Part shown: positions 35,916 to 48,671 of the stretch, in pieces
Numbering within the stretch: the stretch's first letter is position 1
How the letters are laid out: every line of letters begins with the position of its first letter
Assembly (NCBI GenBank): GCA_025642065.1
Contig: JAODUP010001262.1
Span: forward strand, 1-64,000
DNA: 64,000 bases
From: Paralvinella palmiformis
Taxonomy: Eukaryota; Annelida; Polychaeta; Terebellida; Alvinellidae
Direction: 5' to 3'
Translations under genes and position numbers: made by a program
Notes under the pieces: model-generated
The model's input: the letters and a program-made list of their open reading frames with translations, nothing else
Told to the model about the DNA's origin: nothing
Databases searched by the model: none

Positions 35916-36738
35916 TCATAAGATAATTAAATAATTTTTAAGCTCATTGTACACAGACACACTTTGTACATTCACTAATTTATGATTATTGTGAATGGGC
36001 TGATTTAAATACGGGTCCTTTAAGAAGATTACACAATTTAGATTTACCTCCTGCGAAGTTAAGAGATCTAGCAGCATTTTCCGGAGCCTGGAACCTGATG
36101 CTCGGAAAGATTTATCTCCGTGTGTTGCTGTGTGCGTTCTTTGTACCGACAAAAGTGAACAACACTCAGATAGGAGCAATCTCACTGATAAATACTTTAG
36201 AGCAGATCGTTCAGATGTAATGGTCCTAAAGAATGTGTATATAACTGGGTCCTACCTTAATGCGAAGATTCTCAATTTTCTTCAGATGTTGCTTGGGTGA
36301 GAAAACATTGATTTCGGTCTTATCCCATTCACTTTCAGCATGCTGCTGTTTATCCAAATACTTATGTCTTCAATACCAACTTACTTTGAAGATGAAATAT
36401 CATCCTATTTATCACATGGCTTTAATGTTATATAGTTATGCGTATCACCAGCCTGACAACGCTATTCAATGATATGCGGGCTCAATAATTTCGCCAACTG
36501 TTTTGGCATACATACAGCAATTATTTGGTCCTAAAACAGATGTATGTGGTACACCAAAACGAGAACCTACGTCTGGTGATGTTTTATCCGCGGCTGATAG
36601 AATCTGAGTTATGTTGGGGAGCTACGACTTTACCCAGGTTAAAGCCCTCTCCTTGATGACAAAGTAATATTCTAAACGTTTCAGTAGTTTCAACTGATCG
36701 ATTACATCAAAAGGTGAGGATAAATTAAACATAACATC
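35916..36738 (-). mobile_element. L2/CR1-like LINE fragment, second copy
   Basis: Minus-strand RT pieces. SPFDVIDQLKLLKRLEYYF, IKERALTWVKS and FGVPHTSVLGPN lie at 36730-36520; they are equivalents of the AFD and GVPQGSVLGP motifs, with the first catalytic Asp position retained as FDVID. After a deletion come THGDKSFRASGSRLRKMLLD and LNCVIFLKDPYL (36150-35990), the usual C-terminal tail. The YADD box is absent. It is a different subfamily from the element at 24990, and abuts a third LINE at 36740. Confidence 0.8.
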
Positions 36739-36739
36739 A

Positions 36740-38020
36740 GTTTGTGATTAATACCATATCCTTCACATAAATTATTTGAAAGACTTCAATGTGTTCTAAT
36801 GGGGATATTCCATATCTTCCTCACACAATTATTTCATGTAACATAAAAATGCACAACATGGTTGGAATTTAACTGCCTCAGCGGTGATCCAAAATAGCTG
36901 GTACAATACATGCGGACATCAGCTGAACAAACACCTGATTTTGCCAGGACATAATTAGTTCTCCAAATCAAATCTTGAGTGATGTTGCATATGGCAATAT
37001 AATTAACATTAGCAATACCAACAGGGTTACCAAAATGAGTTGCTACCCTCTGAATATGTAGAGTTTCTCCGTTCAAACATAGCGGTACCATCGTCTGGTA
37101 CTTACTTCTCTCATCAAAGATTATAATATCACTCTTGCTCGAGTTAAACACAACGTCATTTGAGAAAACAAACATAAGTCGTCAGCATACACAAGACCTC
37201 CAATAAACACATTGCCAATATAGCATCCAACATTTGAAACTTTAATATTATACAATAGTTCATTCATATATATACATACTAAAATATGGGAGAGTATCCC
37301 TCCCTGTTTCACACCATTAGAAATACTTAAACTATCACTATTGCATCCATTCCAGTTAATCAGACTTAATTAAGACTGTTTAGTGTATAAATAAGTTAGA
37401 AAACGTGCAATTAGTGAACATAAACCATAAGTAATCTAAACAATTTAACACATTGGACTCTATCAAATGCAGGTAATACGTCCAACAGTACCAAGAAACT
37501 GACGAGTCATTATTTTTGTAATAGTTAAGTATTTCATGAAGAGCAAAGGTACAGTGAGAAGTAGAATCTTCAGCTTTGAAGCTTTACTGAAGATCAGAAG
37601 ATCTCAACACATATATATGTTTCTCAAGTGTAATATTATTCATTAATTTGCAAACTATGTTACCAAAGGCAATTGCCCTGTAATTGTTACTATCATTGAA
37701 GACCGTTTTCACTTTTTCGGTATTGGTATCAACGTTGATGACAGCATATTATTTGGGCAAACACTATGATGTATCAAAACATTAAACAACAAAGTTAAAT
37801 GTACATAAATCTCCAAATCATTATGTACCACATTCATATTGCTGAAATCATATGATACACTATTATGCAAGTGTTTGTACTTATCGGAAAATATTTTGGT
37901 AATATCCTTATTATCATGGGATCATCAACAACATTTGGTAAACTGGAATGATTATTATCTATACATTTCGCTTCACACCGGAAATTAGCTCTGTAGGACA
38001 GTTGCCATTTTTGCAGCCCC
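36740..38020 (-). mobile_element. LINE-B reverse transcriptase remnant
   Basis: Minus-strand non-LTR reverse transcriptase with, in order: TLIPIPKK, NNYRAIAFGNIVCKLMNN, RSSDLQ, EDSTSHCTFALHEILNYYKN, then KQGGILSHILVCIYMNELLY and the catalytic VYADDLCLF (37312-37121). A thumb/C-terminal portion follows (FNSSKSDIIIFDE, LNGETLHIQRVATHFGN, down to RKIWNIPIRTH). Frames shift several times. Sequence style (KQGGILSP, NVGCYIGNVF) differs from the L2/CR1-like pieces, so this is a separate family. The endonuclease is not visible. Confidence 0.85.
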
Positions 38021-38279
38021 ATGATCGGATTGGTTCAACTAATTTCACAGCCTGTTTATATTTAGCGTGGGTATTCTGTAGTTATTACATGTTTGAGTCT
38101 ATTAGCTATGCTATATATCCCGTAGAACCTATATTTGTGCTCTTTTATGCCTATTCATTCATGCAATGCTGCTTGATGGATTTATACTCCTGGCGTCATT
38201 TGTTATTCCGGCAGGCATTTCCATGGCTATTAAGCAGCGGATGGTGTTTTTTCCCATATTATGAATAATTTTGTTACAC

Positions 38280-39240
38280 TAATATAGGGAAATTGTTGAA
38301 GGAATAACTGTTATAATCCCGATGTGTCATTCGCAATATCGTAGATCTGCCTGAAATCCGCTGTTCTAGAGCATGGGTCAAATATAGTGGATAGGCGCTT
38401 TAATTTAGATCCCATCACACCTAACTGCATGTATTTAGGGACGCTAAATTAGACGTGAATGAACGTTTACTTGGTGATGAACGGAAACGTATGAGGATTG
38501 GCTGTTAGTGTCGAGTAAATCATAGTATTTACTCCAGTTTGGGATGATATTTCGTTAAAGTCCATTAATAATCCATTGTGCGGTATTACTACTTTGTCTT
38601 TATTTTAATTAAATCACTTCAGTGATCCCATACTGAGTTAGTGTACATTGTCTCACGTGGTCAACAAACTGTAATGTTTGTTAACACGCTGAGGGTCTAT
38701 AAAAGGCCTAACTTTTCACTCATGTTAGAGAACAATTTGCCACGCCAGGCAAGTCTGACGATTATCACTATAGTTCATATAGGTAGGGTTTATTTAGTTA
38801 ATCGAACTCAGAATAAAGCTGAGGTCAGCATCTGATGTGTCGAAATGTTTTATATACAGGTTTCTTTTGGACCACAGCAAATTACTGTTGAAAGTTGTGA
38901 CATGTATGTAATAACTCAAGAAATTGAACCACACGCACCTGTTGATTGCTGGCAGCAAATGGTATGTTTTTATGTGTTTCCGCTTTGTGTGCGTAGACTG
39001 CATGTAGCCGCTTTCCTGAGGACGTGACATAATTGTCGCGTACGAAAAAGGAATTAGCTAGGCCCCACAGGCTGAAGAATAGCCCAGACACATGCGTAGG
39101 TATACAAATACATGTATCAATATGTGGAAGTATAGAACATTTTTTATTTTGATTAATGTATGTATAGTTATATTTATATTTACGAGGTAGGTCTCAGTGG
39201 ATGTTTAGATATGTTGATATTATGTGCCCGTTGCCTCTCT
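38280..39240 (-). repeat. R20 interspersed repeat, inverted copy
   Basis: Reverse complement of 20261-21235, with several short indels. A head segment around 39180-39250 (GGTAGGTCTCAGTGGATGTT; then TATGTATCCTAAGACACAC) also occurs at 40702-40770. This head ends in a CA microsatellite in both places. Confidence 0.75.
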
Positions 39241-39299
39241 ATATGTATCCTAAGACACACACACACACGCGCGCAAACACACACACATACACATGCATT

Positions 39300-39930
39300 A
39301 AATAAATACTATAACCTACTCGTAACTATTATAACAATTTACATCAGCGCTTTGGCAGACCGTTTGGCGGAATTGCTGTTCTATATGTTAACATTTTCAA
39401 ATCAGACGTAATGTTTGCTATACAAACTATAATTATAATTTAGGGTTTTATTAATGACAAGGAGACTAAACTTAGCCTTGAATATCATAATACAGACTCG
39501 ACATAACTGGACATAGGAAAGATAATTCTATTCCCACAAACAACTAAGGTGAATTATATATATACAACTAAACTTGTTATATAAAACACACCAACCACAC
39601 AAACTTTGTCTAATGCTACCGTTTGAGATGCGATGCAGTGTTTCTATTCCTGAGTCACGAGTACATATAATGCTTTAAAAGAGTACTCTGCCTGCTACAG
39701 TCATCTAAATGCCCGATAACCAGACCAAACACCTAAACGGCGTGCCTCCAAAGACGCAAATAGTACACGGGATATACAGCTCTAGGTCAACTTTTCTTAG
39801 AACGCATGGACCTGGAAACATACAGTCTTCACGCACAGAAAAGGAACATCTCAACCGAAGCATAATATGCCTTGTGATATTTGCTGGAGGGTCAAATACC
39901 TCATAAGCATACAAATCCAATAAATTCTAA
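39300..39930 (+). repeat. Module M (about 613 bp), copy 1
   Basis: Homologous to the tandem units at 45190-46310 and inverted units at 50236-50940. Short ORFs inside (for example 39709-39906) recur in all copies but start and stop differently, so they look like repeat sequence and not a gene. Confidence 0.8.
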
Positions 39931-39999
39931 GACCTACTCGTCACTAACCCTTTATATCAGATATTACAAAATTGGTAAAAAGAAAACACGAACATCAAT

Positions 40000-40660
40000 T
40001 TCTGGCACGGGCAATGTGTGTATTAGCTTTGTATAATAAAGCACATGCACAGATAATCTCGAACCGTGAGTTCAAACTCTGGACGTTTCTTCATGGGACT
40101 GAATCCAGAGTGGCGACTTCTCTTGCTGAGACAGCCGCCAACCAAAATAAAAATGCGAATCACCTACAGCCGTGCAGTTTGGGAGTAGAACGCCCAAGTC
40201 AGATCACGGCAGTAGTGAGAATGTTTAGATAAATTATATAAGCAGCCCTATTTATAGCTATTTTTCAATTGCTGTTTCTTTTTTCAGAGCAATTCTATAT
40301 AAACTATATAACGCAATTGTCAGTGTCTTCAAAGATCAGTTTTTATTACGGGCAGGCGTCACGAAGCGACTACTATTAAAACTGTTTTGCTTAATTGCTA
40401 TTAAAAGACTGACATCTACGCTGAAGCAGAACGTAATAGCGCGTCATAGCTTCCGTACTGTTTGAACTATGTTATCATTTTCAAACCTGACCTAATGTCT
40501 GCTATTCTAACTAAAGTACATTTTATATATTATTTATGACAAGCAGATTAGAGGTAACCTTGAATGTCATAGTACAAACTGGACGTAACTGGACATAGGA
40601 AAGATAATTATATTTCCACATACAGCCAAAGTGAATTTTACATGCCACTAAAGTTGTATC
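40000..40660 (+). repeat. R44 interspersed repeat, copy without SINE
   Basis: Shares with 44675-45310, 46375-47200 and 57445-58170 a conserved core (AATCTCGAACCGTGAGTTCA; AAGTCAGATCACGGCAGTAG) and then the CTATATAAACTATATAAC stretch. At 40212 there is no SINE between TTTAGATAA and ATTATATAAGCAGCCC (empty site). Confidence 0.8.
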
Positions 40661-40779
40661 AGGACTAAACATTAACTATGATAAAAGTCAACTCGTTTAT
40701 GGTGGTAGGTCTCAATGGAATTTAAGATATGTTGATATTCTGTGCCTCTCTATATGTATCCTAAAACACTTACACAAAC

Positions 40780-40819
40780 ACACACACAGACAAATGAATA
40801 CCATACACACACACACACG

Positions 40820-40901
<82 letters not shown>

Positions 40902-40908
40902 AGAGGGA
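40780..40908. repeat. Composite (CA)n-(TA)n-(GA)n microsatellite
   Basis: Three dinucleotide runs joined head to tail after an R20-type head at 40702. Similar AT-GA order occurs at 47538-47620. Confidence 0.95.
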
Positions 40909-41600
40909 GAGAGGGGGTTTTCTGCTGAAATACAATAGCTTATAATTTCGTATCACGATCACCCAACTGTAAATGTGTTATAGCTAAATAAAAATTAATA
41001 CAGGTGATCAAATTAATATTTTACATTATTGGAGATAATCTATTAGAACATAACAATCGATTTATCATATATACTATTTGTGTCATCTATCCGTTATCTG
41101 AACATTGTATACAGGTAAAGCTCATATTCCAATAATAAGAACGGCCAGATAAGGCATGGTCAATTGGGTATCGCGATGTCATACCACAATACTTTTGATA
41201 ATCTGATAATACAATAAACCATATGATATATATATTATCTGAATATGACATCCGTAATATACGTCTGTGTCTAATATATATCTACCAGTGTGTCTCTATC
41301 CGGTTCTCTGTTCTCAAAATAAATCAGTCGAATCACTCTAGAGAGGTTTTGGGTGGTTCAGTAAGGGTTCGTTTTAATGCTGGATTGAATGGTCACATTT
41401 GATTTGAGGTCACAGGATAAGATGTCACAAGGACCAAACATGATTCAATTTGCGGGTAAATAATCGAACATGGACAGGATTTATGTCAGACCAAATATTT
41501 TCAAGCTTTTGTGATTTAGCATATTGTTATTAATGTTTGTATTATTTTGTTTAGAATACAGAAATATATTTCACATGTTTAACAAGTCCTTGTTCCAATT
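40909..41600. other. No recognisable gene
   Basis: Nothing supported. Confidence 0.5.
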
Positions 41601-41785
41601 GGCGCATCCTTGGCTTAACTGGTAGAGCGGTTAGCCGTAGATCTATAACACCTGGGTTTTTAAACGAACTGGGCTTTGTCAGGAGGTTGTTTCATCTTTC
41701 ACTTAGCCTCATTACCTTTGGAGGTCGCTCGGCCCATTTAGCCTACCATGTGGACACAAGAATTGCCGTAAAACATTAACATTTT
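41601..41785 (+). mobile_element. tRNA-derived SINE (type 1), second copy
   Basis: Tail identical in layout to 13797-13893 (CTCATTACCTTTGGAGGTCG, CGGCCCATTTAGCCTACC, CCGTAAAACATTAAC). The head is tRNA-like with A box TGGCTTAACTGGTAGAG, but the B box region (GGTTTTTAAACG) is degraded. No clear target duplication, so older than the 13.7k insertion. Confidence 0.8.
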
Positions 41786-42639
41786 GGGGGGTTCTAGTTA
41801 TACCCCTCATTAATCAACCTCAGAACAATTGTAATACAGTTGATAGTGTGGTGATCCCGTATATCCAGGATCTGGTTTAAATGCCAGTGTTATCTATGTT
41901 TCTAGATTGTTTTCACCCTATTTTCTTTTTTCATTGGTACGTTGGCTAGCATTCTTTATTATCATCTGCCATCGCCTCATGCGAACCCTCATCAATACAG
42001 TTATCAGCAGTCTTACTCGTGATCCTGACTAACTGTTGTTACAATAATATTGGATGACCCCGTTATTGACACATAACCATGTAGATTTTATGCGATTAAA
42101 CTGTCACATTTCAATAATTAATGTTGTCAGGCACACAAGTTGGCAACAACACCTCGTTGTTTATAGATATAGCTGAAATTGGATAAGGTGCCAAAACATA
42201 ACCAAAATGAGGCTTAAAATATCAACAATAAATTACATGTTTATAAGCTAATACCGAGTCTTCAGAATTGACTTCATGTCGTAGTCACCAAGTGACTTTA
42301 TTTTATCACGGTCTTCTATTTATAAGCTGGTTTGTTATGGATGGTGAGTGAATTCAGGTCATGTCATATAAGTAATATATCAAAATTAGCTTAAATACTG
42401 TTTCATCGGAATTATTAACATATAATTCCAGTCGTCAATGAATAATAGCGTGTGTCCAAATCACAATATAATAGTATGTATCATTATGTGACACCAACCA
42501 TTATAATAAATAACTCACTATTATAACAAAATAATGACAACATGCTACTATTAATACAATTAAAACTATCTAATAAATGTTTGTATTTAAGCATCGAAGG
42601 ATACATGTAGTAGATATGTCAACACAATTACAAAACTCC
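41786..42639. other. No recognisable gene
   Basis: Nothing supported. Confidence 0.5.
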
Positions 42640-43014
42640 TAATTGTATTGCTATGTCTCTCTAACACACACGCGCACATACACTTCAGGTTTTGTATATC
42701 TATATCGTAGCCATCAATTTTCCCATGATGATATTCAATCTTCTTTATTTCACTACGGGTTATATATTTGTTTTTAGATAAACAGATAGAATGCTATGTA
42801 ATGAAATAAATATGATATATTGGAAGAGGGGGGAAAGGGGGAGTGGGAACTTAGCTTGTTAGGGGTATTTTCATCCACACGTAGCTGTGATGAGTGAAAT
42901 AATTTTATGATAAATAAAGAATATGTTTTATCATATTTATTCCATGTTATGTGTGTATGTTTTTGGCGTGTATGTTTTTGGTGTGTGTGTGCGTGTATGT
43001 ATGGGTGTGTGTGA

Positions 43015-43049
<35 letters not shown>

Positions 43050-43145
43050 AGATGTGTATTATAAGGCACAGGCACAGAGAATCTCGAACCGTGAATTCAA
43101 ACTCTGGACGTTTCTTCAGGGGATTAAATCCAGAGTGGCGACTTT
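42640..43145 (+). repeat. Repeat preceding duplication block D1; copy of 44469-44770
   Basis: Matches 44469-44770 from CTCCTAATTGTATTGCTATG through the TTTTTGGCGTGTATGTTTTT and GT tract to the R44 start. It includes (GT)n at 43018-43047. Confidence 0.8.
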
Positions 43146-43488
43146 TCTAATGCCTGCTATTCAAATTATCGTAATAATAGCGTTCTTAAATGTTATTTAT
43201 GACAAGTGGAATAGAGCTAGCCTTGAATGCGATAGTATAAACTTGACATAATTAGACACAGGAATGATAATCTTTAGACTATGTTATATGTGTGTGTGCG
43301 TGTGTGTGTGTTGTTGTTGTTGTTTTGGTGTCTGTGTTTTAGCTGTGTATAATAAGGCACAGGCACGCCTCTGTCGACCAATTTGATAGGCTGTATGTAA
43401 ATGGTGATGTATCCTGGACTTCGCTCTAATTTTACCTTTGCTGATCGCTATGCTATATCTTGTACTTTGGTGGACCAATATCTAAACC

Positions 43489-43572
<84 letters not shown>

Positions 43573-44469
43573 GTATATATATATGTGTGTGGATTTTTGA
43601 AATGTTATCATCTGGTCGAAGGTTACCTGTACGAGCTAACCTAATATTCCAGATAGATTATTGATCAGAAATGTGCTCACTGTTATCCACGAAGGCGTTC
43701 TTTTAGAATAAACAAACTAACAGTGATATTCGCCAACGCTTTAACCAATACATTATCGTTACTCACACTGAATGAATTAATTACTGATGCGTGTTCAGTT
43801 ACCTGAGGCGAATGAAAGAAATCGATATCACTTCCATAGCATAATTGAAAATAATATTTTACTTCTTTATTCTATCGATATACATACAATCATTCAGAAG
43901 CTTCGATGTACTGTCTATCTTAGCTAAACTAACTACGCTACACTCTGGGTGAATATTGAAGATGTTAAAATTGAGTTATTTACGTTTTAGCATCTCGCGC
44001 ATTAATTAAATGGAAAATGAAACCGCTTAAAGACTAGCATAAGTGGCATTAACTGGCATTTGGCTTTACGACCATAGTGCCTAACTGAAACCAGCGTTCG
44101 AAAGATGAAAGACATCGCCAAACTGATGTTTCTAATCACTGGCTTATGCTGCCTGAATGTCGTTAATGGAAAATGTAATAAAGATCCGTGTAAGCGAAAA
44201 GAATACACGCCAATTAAAGGTTGCAATCACGATGGAAAGGTTCTTACTTTGCATGATGATGTTCCTTTAAGACTATGTGTTAAAAGTTGTCGTACCTATT
44301 TGGAATGTCGTAGTTTCAATATGAAGTGGATCACTCCATCGCGAACACTTGGAACATGTACCCTTCTACAAGAAGTGTTCATAACATCGTCTGAAACAGG
44401 ATCCGTGTATGATGAGAACTATACCAAATTGTTTTAAATATATCATACTTCGTTAGATTGTATTTCGCG
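43146..44469 (+). repeat. Tandem duplication block D1
   Basis: First copy of a block repeated at 47205-49045 (D2). Matches run through ATTATCGTAATAATAGCGTT, a (GT)n run, ATTTGATAGGCTGTATGTAA, an (AT)n array at 43492-43565, the lectin 5' region from 43597 and exon 1. It ends just after exon 1 at ATTTCGCG and is joined to the repeat at 44469. Confidence 0.88.
44105..44437 (+). pseudogene. Orphan exon 1 (signal peptide plus PAN domain), splice donor deleted
   Basis: The frame is open for 110 codons and very close to gene 2 exon 1. I count nine substitutions up to the donor, six changing amino acids and three silent. Signal peptide residues 1-22 and the PAN cysteines, including the extra C40, are intact. 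Near the end, 11 bases around the donor (CACTACTGTA region) are replaced by CA, so splicing to exon A is lost and the frame runs to TAA at 44435. No exon A or B follows. A short secreted PAN-only peptide is possible, but it is more likely a recent pseudogene. About 60 bp of the leader is also missing compared with 48595-48655. Confidence 0.85.
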
Positions 44470-44674
44470 TACTCCTAATTGTATTGCTATATCTCTCTAG
44501 TGGGTATGTTCATCCACACGTAGCTGTGATGAGTGAAATAAGTTTATGATAAATAAAGAATATATTTTATCATATTTATTCCATGTTATGTGTGTATGTT
44601 TTTGGCGTGTATGTTTTTGGTGTGTGTGTGCGTGTATGTATGTGTGTGTATGTGAGTGTGTGCGTGTGTGTGTT

Positions 44675-45310
44675 TTAGCTGTGTAAAATAAGGCACAGGC
44701 ACTGAGAATCTCGAACCGTGAATTCAAACTCTGGACGTTTCTTCAGGGGACTGAATCCAGAGTGGCGACTTTTCTTGCTGAGACATGTGTAATGTCTCAC
44801 CAGTCCCGAAGCCGCCAACCAAAATCAAAATACGAATCACCTACAGCCGTAGAGTTTGGGTGTAAAACACCCAAGTCAGATCACGGCAGTAGTGAGAATG
44901 TTTAGCTTAATTATCTAAGCAGCCCTATTTATAGCTATTTTTCAATTGCTGTATCTTTCTTCAAAGCAATACTATATAAACTATATAACCCAATTGTTAC
45001 CGTCTTCAAAGATCAGTTTTCACAACGGGCAAGCGTCACGAAGCGACTACTATTAAAACTATTTAGCTTAATTGCTATTAAAAGACTGACATCTGCGCTG
45101 AAGCAGACCGTATTAGCGCGTCATAGCTTCCGTACTGTTTGAATTATGTTCAAACCTGACCTAATTTATGCTATTCTAACTATTGTATTTCTTAAATGTT
45201 ATTTATGACCAGCAAATTAGAGCTATCTTGAATGTCATAGTACAAACTGGACATAACTGGACCTAGGAAAGATAATTCTATTCCCACATACAACCAAGGT
45301 GAATTTTATA
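44675..45310 (+). repeat. R44 interspersed repeat, copy without SINE
   Basis: Same core as 40000-40660. The SINE insertion point at about 44908 is empty (GAATGTTTAGCTTAATTATC). Confidence 0.82.
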
Positions 45311-45802
45311 TACAAGTAAACTTGTTATATAAAACACACCAACCACACGAGCTGTGTCCAATGCCACCGCTCGAGATGCGATGCAGTGTTTCTATTCCTG
45401 AGTCAGGAGTACATGCTTTAAGAGCGTACTCTGTTTGCTACAGTCATTTAAATGCTGGATAACCAGGCCACACACTTAAACGGCGTGCCTCCAAAGACAC
45501 AAATAGTGCACGGAATATACAGCTCTATATCAACTTTTCTTAGAACGCATGGACCTGGAAACATACAGTCTCCACGCACAGAAAAAGGAACATATCAACC
45601 GCAGCATAATATGCCTTGTGATATTTGCTGGAGGGTCAAATACCTCATAAGCATACAAATCCAATAAATGCAATGACCTACTCGTCACTATTATAACAAT
45701 TTATATCGGCGCTTTAGCAGACCGTTATGGCGGAATTGCCGTTCTATATATTAACATTTTCAAATCAGACCTAATGTCTGCTATACAAACTATAATTATA
45801 AT
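45190..45802 (+). repeat. Module M, tandem unit 1
   Basis: Repeats at 45803-46310 with an offset of 613 bp. The two units differ at few positions, so the tandem duplication is recent. Confidence 0.88.
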
Positions 45803-46310
45803 ATAGGGTTTTATTAATGACAAGGAGACTAAAGTTAGCCTTGAATGTCATAGTACAGACTGGACATAACTGGACCTAGGAAAGATAATTCTATTCCCAC
45901 ATACAACCAAGGTGAATTTTATATACAAGTAAACTTGTTATATAAAACACACCAACCGCGCGAGCTGTGTCCAGTGCCACCGCTCGAGATGCGATGCAGT
46001 GTTTCTATTCCTGAGTCAGGAGTACATGCTTTAAGAGCGTACTCTGTTTGCTACAGTCATTTAAATGCTGGATAACCAGGCCAAACACTTAAACGGCGTG
46101 CCTCCAAAGACGCAAATAGTGCACGGAATATACAGCTCTATATCAACTTTTCTTAGAACGCATGGACCTGGAAACATACAGTCTCCACGCACAGAAAAAG
46201 GAACATCTCAACCGCAGCATAATATGCCTTGTGATATTTGCTGGAGGGCCAAATACCTCATAAGCATACAAATCCAATAAATTCTATGACCTACTCGTCA
46301 CTAACCCTTT
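45803..46310 (+). repeat. Module M, tandem unit 2 (partial)
   Basis: Second direct unit. It ends where R44 sequence resumes near 46330. Confidence 0.85.
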
Positions 46311-46374
46311 ATATCAAATATTACAAAATTGGTAAAAAGAAAACACGAACCTCAATCTCTGGCACGGGCAATGT

Positions 46375-47204
46375 GTGTTTTAGCTGTGTAAAATAAGGCA
46401 CAGGCACAGAGAATCTCGAACCGTGAATTCAAACTCTGGACGTTTCTTCAGGGGACTGAATCCAGAGTGGCGACTTTTCTTGCTGAGCCATGTGTAATGT
46501 CTCACCAGTCCCTAAGCCGCCAAGCAAAATCAAAAGCGAATCACCTACAGCCGTGGAGTTTGGGAGTAGAACACCCAAGTCAGATCACGGCAGTAGTGAG
46601 AATATTTAGATTATTGTTTTGTTGTTCGGGGAAAATCCCACGCTGTCGCTTATTCGGCACAATCTCTATGTTAGAGTGGGTGAAATAAATCTCCCCACCA
46701 ATCACAGGGTAGCAGTACGGAAAGATGGAACCGAAATACCCCGAGGGTGGACACTGCCAGAATGTTTTACGTCCTCAGGGATCTTTGACGTCCTCTTTAT
46801 TTGTAATAAGTCAGTTGAGACGGCAGCGCCATTTAAAGCGGTAAGCCACCCACGATTAGATTACTTATCTAGGCAGCTTTATTTGTCAATTTGTCAATTG
46901 CTCTATCGTTCTTCAAAGCAATACTATATAAACTATATAACCCAATTGTAACTGTCTTCAAACGTCAGTTTGTACAATTGGCAGGCCTCACAAAGCCACT
47001 ACTATTAAAGTGTTTAGCTTAATTGCTATTAAAATACTTACATTTGCGTTGAAACAGACCGTAATAGCGCGTCATTGCTTCGGAGCCGTTAAAACTATGT
47101 ATTAATATTTTCAAACCAGACCTAATGTCCAGAAATCAACACCGGGTCGCTGTACCCAATAGGCGACATCCGGGGGTTACTATTCCATACTTTAGCAAGA
47201 CAAG
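46375..47204 (+). repeat. R44 interspersed repeat interrupted by SINE type 2
   Basis: R44 core at 46375-46612, SINE body at 46613-46854, R44 resuming at 46855. Near 47120-47205 it also holds a stray GTCGCCTATTGGG-type segment related to 35.3k, in inverse orientation. Confidence 0.8.
46613..46854 (-). mobile_element. SINE type 2, head deleted
   Basis: Minus-strand element related to 57716-58062. It keeps the body (CGTACTGC, CACTGCC-type segments) and the AAC-rich 3' end but lacks the tRNA-like head. It sits at the same point of R44 as the complete copy at 57.7k, so both derive from one insertion. Confidence 0.75.
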
Positions 47205-47343
47205 ACCTATTGTCTGCTATTCAAATTATCGTAATAATAGCGTTCTTATATTTTATTTATGACAAGTAGACCGGAGCTAGTCTTGAATGCGATAGCATAA
47301 ATCTGACATAACTAGACACAAGAAAGATAATCTTTAAACTATG

Positions 47344-47381
<38 letters not shown>

Positions 47382-47535
47382 GTTTTGGTGTCTGTGTTTT
47401 AGCTGTGTGTAATAAGGCACAGACACGCCTCTGTTGACCAATTTGATAGGCTGTATGTAAATGGTGATGTATCCTGGACTTCGCCCCAATTTTACCTTTG
47501 CTATGCATTATATTTTTATTGGGGACCCTTTTCCC

Positions 47536-47537
<2 letters not shown>

Positions 47538-47619
<82 letters not shown>

Positions 47620-47653
47620 AAAAAAAAAAATAAAAAATATATATATATATATA

Positions 47654-47697
<44 letters not shown>
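47538..47697. repeat. Composite (AT)n-(GA)n-A-rich-(AT)n microsatellite
   Basis: Two long AT arrays flank a GA run and poly-A-like stretch. The arms are mutually complementary and could form a large hairpin. Confidence 0.95.
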
Positions 47698-47701
<4 letters not shown>

Positions 47702-48671
47702 CCCACGGGGAACAAAAAAACATTATATTGTCTTAGACTTAAGATTTACCATATATGTATCAATATATGGAGGTATATAACATATTATATTTCGATTGAT
47801 GGATATATGGTTTTATTTAGATTTAGATTTCTATTACGAAATTTGGGATCACCTATTCACAATACACAGCAATTATTCAATTATGGTAATTAAACTATCC
47901 ATTAACAAGTACATGGTAATTAGAACATTCCAAAATACATGAAATACATGTTGGCTTTTAAAAAGACTGTTGGTACAACGCGTCCGGTATTAAAGGTTTA
48001 ATCCATTTGATTCATCGATGTAGGGTTACCCCACCTTCAGGATTAGAAATGGAAAAATAGATTTTCGTCTGGACTAGCCTAATGCCATTCTGCTATTTCT
48101 TTCAAGATATTTGAAATGTTATAATCTGGTCGAAGGTTACCTGTACGAGCTAACCTAATATTCCAGATAGATTATTGATCAGAAATGTGCTCACGGTTAT
48201 CCACGAAGGCGTTCTTTTAGAATAAAAAAACTGACAGTGATATTCGCCAACGCTTTAACCAATACATTATCGTTACTCACACTGAATGAACTAATTACTG
48301 ATGCGTGTTCAGTTACCTGAGGCGAATGAAAGAAATCGATATCACTTCCATAGCATAATTGAAAATAATATTTTACTTCTTTATTCTATCGATATACATA
48401 CAATCATTCAGAAGCTTCGATGTACTGTCTATCTTAGCTAAACTAACTACGCTACACTCTGGGTGAATATTGAAGATGTTAAAATTGAGTTATTTACGTT
48501 TTAGCATCTCGCGCATTAATTAAATGGAAAATGAAACCGCTTACAGACTAGCATAAGTGGCATTACCTGGCATTTGGCTTTACGACCAGGTTAAATGTGG
48601 AAAATAGATACGATAAGGCCACAAATTCGTCACCGCCTACATAGTGCCTAACTAAAACCAGCGTTCGAAAG

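Noticed and set aside
37948..38268. Plus-strand ORF of 106 codons
   Set aside because: Antisense to the 5' part of LINE-B, with no known domain; likely a shadow.
39709..46280. Short ORFs repeated at 39709, 45452 and 46065 (KHLNGVPPKTQIVHGIYSS)
   Set aside because: They lie in the non-coding module M. Copies differ by frameshifts at their ends, so similarity reflects DNA duplication and not a small gene family.
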